A stretch of 64,000 nt of DNA from positions 1,948,372 to 2,012,371 of the forward strand of contig JAJEKB010021191.1 of NCBI GenBank assembly GCA_022393335.1, read 5' to 3'. The translations under genes and the position numbers were made by a program. This document shows, piece by piece, positions 36,506-49,138 of this stretch. Within the stretch, counting starts at the first letter, position 1. Every line of letters begins with the position of its first letter. Origin of the DNA: Macrotrachela quadricornifera (taxonomy: Eukaryota > Rotifera > Eurotatoria > Philodinida > Philodinidae). The notes beneath the pieces are model-generated. The model was not told where the DNA came from and did not search any database. It worked only from the letters and a program-made list of their open reading frames with translations.

Positions 36506-36900
36506 AAATCAACGACTAGTCGTTCGTCGGCCTCCCTCTGGTTGGCCACTCACGACTAGCCGTTTCCATGTACGCTTTGTTTTTCTGTCTGTTATCTGTC
36601 ATATTAGGATTCTCATGCGCACAAAAGTAGCTTACTTGTAACATATCGATACGCAATCCGAAACTTCCAACACCCCGATAACATTGTGTAGTTTTCATCA
36701 GCTTTCAATTTCTTTCTTATTTTTACAAAATTCTATTTCGCCGGATTCGTTATCAAACAAGATTAATTAAGTTCTTGAAAAATCCACTTTAATTATCTGA
36801 GACTTATTTCAAAACTATGCTTTGAAATAACGTTCTAAGTCAACGTCTAGTCGTTCGTCGGCCTCCCTCCGATCGGCCACTCACGACAAGCCGTTTGCAT
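36506..36900. repeat. Duplicated ~75-bp GC-richer hairpin sequence
   Basis: Two direct copies (36506-36572 and 36835-36898) of CTAGTCGTTCGTCGGCCTCC, CTC, five variable bases, GGCCACTCACGAC, ending GCCGTTT. Within each copy CTAGTCGT pairs with ACGACTAG (ACGACAAG in the second) and an inner GGCC pairs with GGCC, so each folds into a hairpin. They are ~330 bp apart. Conservation against a diverged background suggests repeat ends or a structured element. Confidence 0.7.
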
Positions 36901-37432
36901 ATTTAACGCCACTATATCGATCGATATTAGTTCAGCTTTGTAGTTAATGGATGCATCTCGTCTAAATTCTTCTCAGTATGCTTGGCATTTGTGAGTACGC
37001 TGGTTAAGAAGAAACTAAAAAAGAACTATTTAAGAATTGCTACAATAGAGTACAACACATTGTGGTTTAGGAAAGAGTTTCCTCTATTTTGGAATATAAT
37101 TTTACGATTAATATCTATGAAGACTGAACAACAGAACTTCAAACAGTCGCTTCATTTTTTACATGTTTTTCTGCAAATCTCACTCAAAGATCTAAAATAT
37201 AACAATCAATAAAGAAAACTGTTTACATTAGAATCAATATCAAACATAGATTCACGACCCTTGAATATCCGTGAGTCAAGCTTGAAACAACAAACAGTTC
37301 ATCAAAGAAAGGTAAGAAATAGATCGCAAACATTTTTACTGACTTTGAATTCGTAATTTCCGTGGTCGATAACGATAAGTCAAGTTTTATTAGAAACGAT
37401 AATTTACTAATTTATCATTATTTAATGCCTAC

Positions 37433-38883
37433 CAGAGATGGGCACGGTTCAGGTTTTTCAAAATTTAAACTGAACCGAAATCGAAATGTTTAAAACCGAA
37501 CCAAACCGAAACCGAAAGAAATTTCAGGACCCTTGAACCGAATCGAACCGAACCGAACAATGAGATGTTTTAAAGTCTCATCAGACATCACTGGAATTAT
37601 CTAATTTTTCCTCCCATTGATGTATTCTATTTCAAACGATCACCATCTGCATCGTTACTCTTATTATAAAACACTTCACATCAAAAGATCTCTCCATCCA
37701 AAAGATCTCACGAAGAAGCGACTTTTTAGATATAATAGAAAATCCTTCCTTAATTATTAAAGTAATTAAGAAATTGTTACTTTGATCGACATATTTAATC
37801 GAAAATATGCATAGTGTCCAAGATTTTCAGCTGAAGATTCATGAAGACTGAACCTAAACTAACTTTTACATATTTTAATCGTGAAAAAACTTTTCAAATC
37901 TGCCAAATTGCTGCGGTTTCTTCGAAATCGTTTTAACTATTGATGACTAAAACAGAGGAATATAATAAAAGTTTCCTCCATTATCAACGGAACAAAATTG
38001 ATTTGTTGATTGTCTTAATTTTTTATGATTTCTGATAGTTTCTATCAGTAGAAATAAGTTTTCATCTACCTACCCCAAGTCAATAGATACCATTGAAAAT
38101 GCTTAGGAATTAAGAAAAATCACGAAAAATCATTAAAAAACAAGAGCAACTCTTGAAACATTGAAAATTATCGGAAAACAAGTAAAATAAATAAAAACCA
38201 TTAAAAGGCAATGGAAATCAGAGCTTTAATTTTTAGCTTTATTACTGGTGACTTTTAGTTAACTACAATGGTTTTCCTTGATTTCTATTAGTTTCTAATA
38301 GTTTCTGACAGTTTTTGATTATTTCTCACTACTTCCAGTCATTATTGATATCCTTAATTAACGCGTTATTACAATTTCTGATATTTCTAGTGATTCATAA
38401 GTATTGTTAATAACAGAAATCAGTTTGTTCCGCTTTGTCTGGAATACTTATCCGCTTCACCATAACAGAATATTCGACGTCTACTACAGAGTATTGAAGA
38501 AAGTTATTAAACATACATAATTATCTGTATAAATCCATGTTTTTTCAGTTAAATTTATTTACATTCTATTAGTGTTTATAAATAAGAAATATTCATATCA
38601 TATTAACTTCAGTCCAATTAATGATTACTGGATACTTTTTCTCCTTAAAGAATACACTTAGTTTGTTTACGTTATATTCTTCTTAGAGAAATAAATACAA
38701 GAAAATATAAAATATGTGAATACTTTCATTATTACTAATAATATCTTTTTTTTTATTAACCTTTCTTGTTTTATATACCGAAATACTGATCTAAACTGCA
38801 TCAATTTAGCTAAGAACCGAACCGAACCGAACCGAAACCGACGTCGATTCGAAAAGTTGCGAACCGAACCGTGCCCATCTCTG
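37433..38883. mobile_element. Non-autonomous hAT element (CAGAGATGGGCACGGTTC ends)
   Basis: The termini CAGAGATGGGCACGGTTC and GAACCGTGCCCATCTCTG are exact inverses. The flanks ATGCCTAC (37425-37432) and ATACCTAC (38884-38891) form an 8-bp duplication with one mismatch. Just inside both ends is an ACCGAA-type short tandem repeat. The 1451-bp body is AT-rich and contains no transposase frame. Confidence 0.88.
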
Positions 38884-38891
38884 ATACCTAC

Positions 38892-39300
38892 CACTATTGA
38901 AAAACTAACTCAAGATTTTGATTCCTCATAGTCAATTGTCTCTAGTGGAATTTTATTGGGGACAGTTTATATTATTTCTTATTAATTATTTGACAAACCA
39001 ACTCAGTTTTCATTTATTGATGTTTCACCATCTTGGATCAAACGTCCTAAGAAAAAAAGTAAAACTAATTACTAATTGTTTGGTAACTTATTACTGACGA
39101 CAAATTTGACTCCATATGCGAATTCTTTACCCTCCATTACCCTTCATATAGTTTTCAACTAGAATATCATAAGCTTTTGATATTAATCTAACTAATAAAA
39201 GTTTCAGATTCGCTTCAATACAGAAAGATAGAGAGAAACTTTAGAAGAGAGCATACCTGTATAACCACAAACTTATTTTATGCTATATGACCTCTCCTCG
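38892..39300. other. AT-rich spacer
   Basis: Nothing recognised between the hAT element and the dispersed repeat. Confidence 0.45.
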
Positions 39301-39550
39301 AATCCACGAGACAAATCGTTATTTCGTAAAAAAGCCTTCTTTTACTAAAAAAAATATTTAAAAAATTCAAAAATTAATAGTACCATTGGATTCCTCGACC
39401 CCAAAAACCCTTTGGAAACATTTTTAGAAACTGTTACGTTTTATTATTATCGAGATAATCGTTGTTGATTTCTGATTGGTTAGGACAGACAGACAGACAA
39501 ACTTTATGGAATTTACGGCCGCATAACCCTTTCTTTCAGAAAAGGGAAAA
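39300..39550 (+). repeat. Dispersed repeat, copy A
   Basis: Shares ordered words with 50390-50650 in the opposite orientation: AAAAATTAATAG, GATTCCTCGACC, TTTTTAGAAACTRTTAC, ATAATCGTTG, CTGATTGGTTAGGACAGA and a terminal TTTCAGAAAAGGG. Ends and class are unknown. It contains a short CAGA run. Confidence 0.7.
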
Positions 39551-39877
39551 ATGAGTTTGATTAAAACATATATATTTGTAATTTATTTTATCTTTTCAGT
39601 TGGAAATAACTTTTTATATATAATTACATATTCATAACACATGAGAAACTTAACAAATTGAACGTTTATATTCACTAAAAAATTTTCTATAAATTAAATA
39701 GATTCTGTTTTTTTTTCTGTATTTTATGCACTTTTATTTAGACTTCAACAGTGTTTTTCTTAATAAAAAAAAGAATTTGGTCATTCATTCTATCGCGTGC
39801 AAGAGCATTTTAATATTCAATTTTTGTGTTGAGCATAAGGTTGACACACATCATCGAAAAACGAACAAGTTTCTGTA

Positions 39878-39960
39878 CGAACCCAGGTCAAACTCATCCC
39901 TTAGTATTCGATGAAACTGATAACATTACAGCATCTAATTTGGCTAACTTCAAGTCGCGA
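39878..39960 (+). pseudogene. Second mariner-like transposase relic
   Basis: Encodes NPGQTHPLVFDETDNITASNLANFKSR, closely similar to the relic at 32676-32865 (PGRTHPIK, FDETND, ITSNLANSNSR). Only this short piece is readable and no flanking termini were found. Confidence 0.4.
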
Positions 39961-39964
39961 TAAT

Positions 39965-40324
39965 TATGCGAAACAAGAGTTAAAAAGGTAATTTTATTTC
40001 TTTAAATTTGGCTTGATCTTGTCGATTCGATTTTTATGAGATGAACATCGATTTAATGTTAGTTGAAAACAATAATTTCAATTTCAGGATACAACACTTC
40101 ACAGATGTACATCACGACTGAAAACCTGCACATTCGTTATTATTACTTTAAAGAAAACGAAATTTTTCATCATACCATTTGCGATGCGAAAGGATAATTA
40201 TATAATTATTTATCTACTATATCACTAATTCATTGTTTTTATTTACAAAAAAAAATATTCCAATTGTTTGTGACATGACAAAATGAATACTTTATTGTGT
40301 TGAACAAGGAATAATTTGACACAA
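39965..40324. other. Upstream region of the large membrane-protein gene
   Basis: AT-rich, no gene. It lies between the relic at 39878-39960 and the ATG at 40325, and would contain the gene's promoter and 5' UTR. No specific regulatory motif can be supported. Confidence 0.4.
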
Positions 40325-43300
40325 ATGATGAATCCAAAAATTATTTTTTATTGGTTTTATAATCAAGCAAAGAATTATAATCTTTTTATGCTCGAAGAAA
40401 ATGATTATAATGATGATGATAATGTCGACAACAATGAACCAAAAGATCCTACAACTGTTCTTAAACATCAAAAATATACAACTTGGATATATGTTCTTCT
40501 TCTTATCGGTTAGTAACATGAAAGCTTTTATAGATTAATACTTACGCTTATTGATTAATAGATATATATAACAAAATCTCAGAAATAATATTTTTCCAAT
40601 CGACATACGTATCTTAAGTGTCAGATTAATTGAATTGAATAATTATTCTACAGTTTTTTTACACGGTGCTTTCATATTTGAATCGGAGAAGTTTTTTTGA
40701 ACACGAATTTGAGCGTGTACATAAGGAATCTAATCCTCAAAATATTAAAACTTGTCTTGATTTATTTTCAGTATCACTCTACATTCTATTCTATATGACA
40801 TTAATATCATCGCATTCTCAAACTATTACTATTTCTGATATAACTCCAATTATTTTCAATAAATTATACTTCGATCATATTGAAACTCTTTCATGTCCAT
40901 GTTCAAAAAATACAATTCCTTATAAAAATTTTGTTTCCAATACAATTACATTTCATCCAGTTTGTTCGAGTATTTTTATCGATAAACAATGGATAGAAGC
41001 ATTATATCTAATAAATGCAAGTGATTATGGATCAATAGATTTTCGAACAACAGCTCGATCTCAAGTAAGAAAATATTTATATATAAAAGAATTTTATTCT
41101 ATAAACTGGAAAAAATAGTTAATTATCTTTTTCTATAGTTTCAACTACTATCTGATCTTTGTTCAGTCTCTAAAGATACAGTCTCTCAAAATCAAATAGA
41201 TTTTGACAATAATGAATTAATAACAATTGATCTACTTCCGGAAAAACAAATTCGATCTGAATTGAATGCAACTATAAATATCGTTAAAAATAGTATATCT
41301 ACTCAAATAATATCATTTCTCAATTATATTAGAATTTATATTCGTGCAAATTATATGATTTCGGGTCTCAATACAAATCTAATGCTTTCAACTTTCTATT
41401 CTTCTAAACAATATGTTATTTATCAATTACAAACACAATATACTGAAGATACGACGATTTTTTCTTCAACATCAGAGACAATGATGTGTGGTACTCAAAA
41501 TCCGATTACTCCAGCAGGTTTTTTTACACGACCATCCATAGCAGAAATTTATAAACACGCTTCATGGTCGAAACCTTCAATAAATTCTACACTTGTCAAG
41601 GGATTTTTTGGAGGATGTACTGCTCTTGAAGCTCTTCTACCAAGTACACTCGATTGTTTATATGATATTCAATGTATTTATTTATTAATTTCTTATTTTC
41701 CATCTCTTAATCAAGTTTGTAAAAATGAATAATTTTATCTCTATTTAAATATTTTCTTTATTTAGTTGAATTTCGATTGGACTAATTCAGTTTTGTCGTC
41801 AAATCATCGTAATATAACTTTATATGATTATTTAGTTCATCTATTTATTGAAGAATGGTCAACAGAAATGAATTATTCTCAATATTTTAATGAATGTGCT
41901 CCATTATCATGCTCATATATAACAACAGATCAAAGAAATTTCTCCTATGCAATTACTATTTTCTTTAGTTTATATGGTGGTCTTATTATTATACTTCGTT
42001 TAATTTCACCATTCTTAGTTAAAATCTTTTTCAAATTAAAATATTATTTAATAAATAAAAATTTTAATATCAGTATGTATGAAAATAGTTTTAATTCATA
42101 TTATATATTATTTTTCTAGTGTGCCAATGTATGCATCAAATTCAATATATCAAATCAATCAAACAACTAAATTTTTTCAAAGATATTAAGAGACGATCAG
42201 AAGAGAATATTATACAACAGAGATTCATAACACGAATCTATTTAATCCTACTAATCGGTATAATTATTGTAATCCAATTCTATGAAGGGATCACGTCTGA
42301 TCAAATGCGAATTTTTACCCAGATACTCCTGAATATATATCCTCACTGGGATAGTAGTGCCCAACTCATAAAACCTTTCCTAGGCTGTTTTAGATAGTGC
42401 CCAAAAATCCGAGGTCTCTGAATATCATTTCTAGTTAAATGAAAGTCATTTCAAAGCGAAAAATGTATACACAAATGTATGTTAATTTTAGACGAAGAAT
42501 CTTTTTTATGAATTAAATATAGATTTCTTTATTTGATTATTTCACTAGGTTCATTTCTAATTCTTCTTTCATTTACTTCTCTGACTACAGAGATAGTAAC
42601 AATAACTGTATCCAATCCATCGTTAATGGCTTATAAAAATTTACAAATTACATATTCGGATACACTTCGATGCCCTTGCTCTATAACAACAATACCTTAT
42701 GAAAAATTTCTTTCATTATCTCCAACATTACATGAAATATGTTCAAGTGATTTTGTCACGGATCGTTGGCTTTCAATAATGAAAGATATTGTTGATCATA
42801 CTGCTGAAGATTGGCGTAATCGAGCTTATTTACAATTTCAATTATTAACTAATCTTTGTCAATTGGCTAATAATACAATTAATGATGCTATTAAACATTT
42901 TCTATTACAATCTTTAATTGTTTCAAGTGTTCTATCAGAATATGAATTTAATACACAATTAAATACAACACTTAATCAATTTTTTCAATCTACAATTAAA
43001 TCATTTAGTTCTCTTCTTGATATAACACATCTTCTTACACAAGTTGATCAACCTTATATGGGATCAAGAAAAACTGATTGGGATACAATTCCAGATAAAT
43101 ATTTAAAAGCAAATATTCAAATCAATAATATAACTAATGAAACATCATTAAAAGTATATCATTTTTTTTATCTCTCACAAAATTAGATAAATTCAAGAAA
43201 GATAATTTTGTAATCTTTTTTATTTATAGGTAATATTTAATTTACCAGGAACTCTTTATGTTAATTTATCATCAATTAATTGTATTTGTGCAACAAATTC

Positions 43301-46300
43301 TTCTTGTCAAAGTCCAGTTGCCATTTATGAAATGGATAATATTTGGAATTCTCGTATATATGCATATATTAGTTACATTGTACCAGGTTCAATTGCAGGT
43401 TGTTCTACATTTAATTCTTTAATGTTTTCTCAACTTTTATGTTTCTATTCAAATATCGATTGTTTTTCAATTTTAATCAAATATATGAAAGAAAGTTATT
43501 ATCAAAATGTTGAATATCCATCATGGTTTAATGTTCGTCCTCTTATTTATAATCCTCAACTAAGTCATTATCCTCCAAATACTACAATTTCAAACATAGT
43601 CAAACAAATAATGATTGAAAAATGGAATCCATTATATTCATATAATAATTTTTATCAATTATGTTCACCAAATTTTTGTACTTATTCTCAAAGAATTCGA
43701 ACAAAATCTATTTTTGAAGTTATTATTACAGTTTATTCTATGATTGGTGGTCTTACTCTTACATTAAAATTAATTACACCATTATTTGTTAAAATTATTT
43801 TTTATTTATTTACAATTCATATTAACAAACGAGAACATCAATTAAGTAATTATTTTAATAATAAAAAGAATAACTATAAGATATAATTTTTTTTATTGAT
43901 AGCTCGTCATGACAGATTGAAGATAATTGTAAAAAAATTAATCTCATATTTGTATGATACAATGATTAATCTAAATATATTTTTAATACGAGATTTTGGA
44001 AATAATATTGATCGAATGACGGCGAAATGTCTTGGAAGATGGGCAACACGTCTTCATATTCTTTTGTTTATTATTGGTCTTGTTATTCTTACATTATATA
44101 CCATTATTCAACCGAAAACCATAATTAAAACTTTGGATAAACCATCTTTCAATATCTATAATCAATATAAAGATAAATTAAAATGTTCATGTTCAGTAAT
44201 TGCATCAAAATATAATCGATTTGTTCAAATTGAAGCTAAATTTCATCAAGTAACAAATAAGATTTTCTAAAAAGAAAAAGAAAATTTTGTTTTTTTTTGA
44301 TTAATTTTAGATTTGTAAAAGTAGATTTACATCAGATCAATGGCGAATTAATATTACAAATAGACTTATTTCTAATCTTTCTATATATAAACAAAAAGAT
44401 TATCGTCGTTTTATAAATGCACATATACAATATCTTCAAGGATTATGTCAAATATCCATTCAATTAATTAATAATTCAATTGAACAATTTCTTAATTCAT
44501 TATTTATTACAAGTGAATTATTATTAGAAAATGATTTTTATATTCGTCTTAATTCATTAATTGAACAAAAAAAATCAACTGCTTCAAAATTATTTCCTAA
44601 TCTTTTATTTTTAATTCGTCGGATTAATCATGGAAATGCCATTGTATCAACATATGGAACAAATTTTGAATATATTTCTTCTTGGTATAAAACTGATATA
44701 TATTATCCTTATATATCTAGTAAAGCAATTATCTATGATAATCAATGTTCTTGTGGATTACATTCAAATTGTACTATACAAGCAAATTTTATTGATGAAA
44801 AAAATTTTTTAATTATTCCAATAAAAGGGTTTAAAATGGGATGTATACCAAGTGAATCATTACATTCTTCAACTCTTGAATGTTTTTATGATCAATTATG
44901 TATTAATTTAATTGAAAATTATACTAATACAAATAATCAAATAAATTCATTAATTCCTCTTTCTATAAAAATGAGTCGATTTTTAATAAATACAACTGTA
45001 GATGAACTTATTGATCATCTATTTGTGGAACAATGGATAACAACAATAAATTATTCAATTTATTTTCAACAATGTTTACCTTTATTATGTTCATATACTT
45101 ATATACAACAATTTAATATATTTTATATTATAACCGTTTTACTTGGTCTTCAAGGTGGTCTCAATATTGTACTTAAATGGATCTGTCCAAAATTAGTTCA
45201 AATTATAGCTAAATTAAATGAAAAACGAAAGAAACGATTGAATATTGTTCAACCTACACATTCTATCAGTACTGTAGCCGATGAAATTACTCTTACCAAT
45301 GGTGATAATTCTATTTGTGATGTAGAAAATTTTCAATCATCAAATCGATGGAATTTCAAAGTTATTTTAGCATGTTTGATATTTTTCATTGTTATAATAA
45401 CTATCATTTTATTTTCGATTTATATACTTCGACTAGGAAAGAGTGATTTTATTGCAATAAGTATAACATTTTTATATCATAGTCTTATCCCTTTACGGCC
45501 GAATGTTTCCAAAAGGTAACATTTTGACATTCAGCTCAATGTTAGTTCTTTAAACTCCATAATAAAATTCGAGAATCTCTACAGTTAAATGACTAAAAAT
45601 ATATAAAAAGAGAATTTTTTTGCATGTTATCTTCTGGTAACCCGCCGTAAAGGTTTATAGGAAATAAATCAATTATTCGTTATATTAAATAAAATTTTGT
45701 CTTATCAGCATTTTCATCAACTATGACCATCGATATTATCACAGGCATAACAATGAACAATACAACAACACAAACAATAGCAACAACTTCAACTACATAT
45801 TGTAAGTTAGTTAAACTAATTCGTATTTTCTTCTATCATATGAATGTGACGATGAGAGTCTCAAATCTTCTAATCCAAACTCATACATTATATGGTAATT
45901 TTTTCCTATATGAAAGAGTATGTCAAAATGCAATGTATGATTAAGGCCGTTTTTCTTAATATTACCACAAATTTTTAAAATATTTAATAAAAGAAGATTT
46001 TTTGGATTCTGTTGTTTTCATTAGTAGGTAATTGTCATCTGAAATTTGAAGTCACAACAACCTATAGAAGTAATTCATCTGCTGGTCTTAAATCACCTGT
46101 TGTTGGTCATTTTAATCATGACAATCTACTTGATATCGCTTTTTTCAATTATTATACAAATAGTATTCATGTGTTGATTGGAGATGGAAAAGGAAATTTT
46201 AAAGTAGAAATGAAGACTTTAATAGAATCATTTACTGAATGGTACTTTTCTATGATTGTTGTTGATTTTAATAATGATGAACAAGATGATCTTGCATTTA

Positions 46301-47136
46301 CTGGTGAAAGTAAACCATATGTATATATAGTATTCGGAAATGGTAATGGAACTTTTCGATCATTAAGAAGAATTTTTATGGGAAGTAGCAGTATGAGTTT
46401 AAGAGGAATTATTGCTGTCGATTTTAATGGTGATAATTATAAAGATATTGCTGTTTCTTGTCCATCATTTAATAATATAATTGTATTGTTAGGAGATAGT
46501 AATGGATTATTTTCAAGCAAGACAATATATTATACTGGACGTAATAGTCAACCATCATCAGTTGATTCAGGTGACTTTAATGGTGATGGTTATCAGGATA
46601 TTAGTTATAATAATATAATGACTAGAAGTATTGGTATCTTACTTGGACGAGGTGATGGTACTTTCGAAGAACAAAAGGTTTCGTTTGCTGGTGGTTATTA
46701 TTATCCATCATTTATTGCTATTGGTGATTTTAATAACGATTATCAAGCGGATGTAGCTGTTTCTTATAGTGGTGGAAATAAGATTGGTATACTTTTCGGT
46801 TATGGAAATGGAACAATGAGTTCAGTAGAAAAATTCTCTGTAGGAAATAAAACATATTATGCACGAATTGATGTTGGTGATTTTAATAATGATAATCATT
46901 TGGATATTGTTGTTAATTCTATTTCAGGATCTGTTATATATATTCTTGTTGGATATGGAGATGGAAATTTTGAGGTACAAATGATATTTTCTACAGGATT
47001 GACTGGCAGTTATACTTGGGTTAATGTTGCTGATTTCAATAATGATAGTTGTCAAGATATACTTGCTTCGGATGATACCAATGGTGTTATATTTATTCTG
47101 ATAAATACTTGTAAATGTGAAACAATTCCACCCTGA
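40325..47136 (+). CDS. 1806-residue membrane protein: three 2-TM Cys-rich units plus stalk and seven-repeat FG-GAP propeller
   Basis: Eleven exons fit: 40325-40508, 40772-41064, 41139-41714, 41766-42072, 42120-42257, 42549-43153, 43230-43845, 43903-44249, 44311-45460, 45709-45801, 46025-47136. All junctions are GT/AG and phases agree; 5421 nt. Units 1 and 2 are 453 residues each; unit 3 is slightly longer. Each has a first TM, an LxCPCS/CSCS motif with I/Y-x-x-F then C-S/K-S-x-F-x-x-x-x-W, GGC/AGC/MGC, LxCxY/F and L/N-x-C-x-Y/S cysteines, and a second TM with GG (YGGLIIILRL, IGGLTLTLKL, QGGLNIVLKW). After unit 3 come one TM (ILACLIFFIVIITIILFSIY), a Thr-rich stalk (1406-1436) and seven FG-GAP repeats (DFNxDxxxDI, GNGTF), opened and closed by cysteines. 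Topology alternates consistently. Function unknown. Alternative: two genes, the first ending at 45519. Confidence 0.75.
45489..45652. mobile_element. Small MITE inside the stalk intron
   Basis: Termini CCTTTACGGC and GCCGTAAAGG are exact inverses, with further similarity inside (GGTAACAT against GTTATC...GGTAAC). It lies within the 248-bp intron between exons 9 and 10. Without it the intron would be ~84 bp, close to its neighbours. It also supplies the stop codon a reader would meet if the intron were retained. Confidence 0.6.
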
Positions 47137-47529
47137 AGATAAATACATTTATTTATGAAACTCTTCAATTGCAAATTTTCATGCTTATTTTCTTCTGATT
47201 CGTCGTTAATGATTTTAAACTTTAATATAATCTTTGAATAAAATATTGAATCAAAATTTGAAAAACTAGCGCCATTAATTTTCACATCATTCTTTAACTA
47301 ATCAGAGGAGTACGGAAACACACGTAGGCAAGCAAACAATTTATTCTTGTTAGACTCTTCTCTATGAGAAAAACAATTAAATAAACTGAGTTTTATTCTT
47401 TGAAGAAAAAAGAAAATATTTATTCGAGTGGAATTAACAACTTCGTCAATGTTTATATAAAACAATGCTAAGTTTTTTTATGTAAGTAAATATTTCTCTT
47501 GCTTTTCTTCATCAGTACACATTTAAATT
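47137..47529. other. Spacer between the two FG-GAP genes
   Basis: About 390 bp of AT-rich sequence holding the end of the first and the promoter of the second FG-GAP gene. No motif can be assigned. Confidence 0.45.
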
Positions 47530-49138
47530 ATGATCGTAAGTAATAGTTTGAGAATGACAAGAAAATGAAATCCTATTTTATTTAGAATGTTCAACCACCA
47601 ATCAATATCCAAGAAAATCTTGACAATGCATCGTCAATTCCTCAGAAGAAAATTGAAAAGTATGTATGAAATTCTTCTTATGATTAATTTATCAGTATCA
47701 ATAATTTTCTTTTTTAAGACAAATCTTTCCATCAAGAAAAATTCGAAGAAGTGTTACACTTTGTATTCTTCTGACAATTTTAGTAGTTATATCTATCGTT
47801 GTATATTTTGCTGTTAGTCGTAATGGAACATTATCATCAGAATCAATTCTAATCAAAACTACCATACGTAAGAATTTCATCTAGATAAAATTTACTTTAA
47901 ATGAAAATTCTATCTTAGTTTTCGAGACAACTGAAACATCACAGATATTGACTACAAGTGACAAAGTAACAACAATATCAGTTAATGGTAAATAGATGTA
48001 GATAGACTATGAAATTATAAAATAAATTTATTTTTTAGATTCAACATCGATTGTATCTAGTACTGATTCAAATTCGAATTCATTTAATTTAGATGTTCAA
48101 TGTCAATCATTAACATTCAGTCCATATAAATCGTATTTAACTGGTAATAAACCATGGTCAATTAGAGTTGTTGATTTAAATAATGATAATAACAATGATA
48201 TAATAGTTCTTAATGCTGATGATGCAAATCTTGGAATATATTTTGGTCAAAGAAATGGAACATTTCAAATTCCAATTATCTTAGAAACAGATAGATATCC
48301 TGTATTTGTTACTACTAATGATTTGAATAATGATAATAATACAGATATTCTTATAGCTCAAACATCTACAAATAGTATAGGTGTATTTTTTGGTCTTGAT
48401 AATGGAAATTTTGATATACGAAGAAATATTCCAGTTGGTCGTTATCCCTACGGAATTGGTATAAGTGATTTCAATTCGGATAATCATTTAGATCTTGTTA
48501 CTGTTAATGATGGTGAAGATACTGTTAGTATATTAATTGGATATGGAAATGGAACTTTTCGAAATCATAGTATTTTATCAACGGGTAGTGGTGTAACAGC
48601 ATTAGCTCTTGCTCATTTTAATAATGATCATTTTATAGATTTTGTTGTGACTGATTTTTATAATGACACAATTAGTGTATTTCTTAGTTATGGAAATGGA
48701 AATTTTCAACGACGTCGAACATATTTAACTGGAAAACATCCATGGGGAATAGCTGTTGCAGATTTTAATCATGATAATTATATAGATATTGTTACAGTTA
48801 ATTATGATAATGATACAATAAGTATTTTTTTTGGACTTGGAAATGGTACATTTCAATCACAAATTATTTATTCAACTGGACGAACACCTATGGCAATTGA
48901 TGTTGCTGATTTAAATAATGATACGAATATAGATATTGTTGTTGCTAATTATAAAAATAATTACTTAAGCGTTTTTTTTAATTATGGAAATGGTACTTTT
49001 GCATTACCTATAAATTTAATAACTGATTGGTATTTAACAGCAGTTACATTAGTTGATTTAAATAATGATGGAAGATTAGATATAGCTACTACTTCACGAT
49101 CTAATAAAACTCTAAATATTCTTTTTAATCTATGTTAA
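47530..49138 (+). CDS. Type II membrane FG-GAP (integrin-alpha-like) seven-repeat propeller protein
   Basis: Five exons fit: 47530-47535, 47586-47659, 47719-47867, 47919-47987 and 48039-49138. Phases agree and the length is 1398 nt (465 residues). The N-terminus is cytosolic, followed by basic residues (SRKIRRS) and one TM (residues ~38-59, VTLCILLTILVVISIVVYF). A Ser/Thr-rich stalk precedes seven FG-GAP repeats from residue ~118. Each repeat has a Ca-binding-loop-like D-x-N-x-D-x-x-x-D-I/L and GNGTF (e.g. DFNSDNHLDLV, DFNHDNYIDIV). A cysteine opens (DVQCQS) and another closes (LFNLC) the propeller. Same layout as the C-terminal part of the preceding gene, so the two are paralogues. Possibly a cell-surface receptor or adhesion protein. 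The 6-nt first exon is inferred; an alternative start is ATG 47587 in another frame. Confidence 0.82.

Noticed and set aside
40666..40771. Open frame start LSYLNRRSFFEHEFERV as part of unit 1
   Set aside because: It is in frame with exon 2 but lies before the TTTTCAG acceptor; comparison with units 2 and 3 shows the TM is completed by splicing 40508 to 40772.
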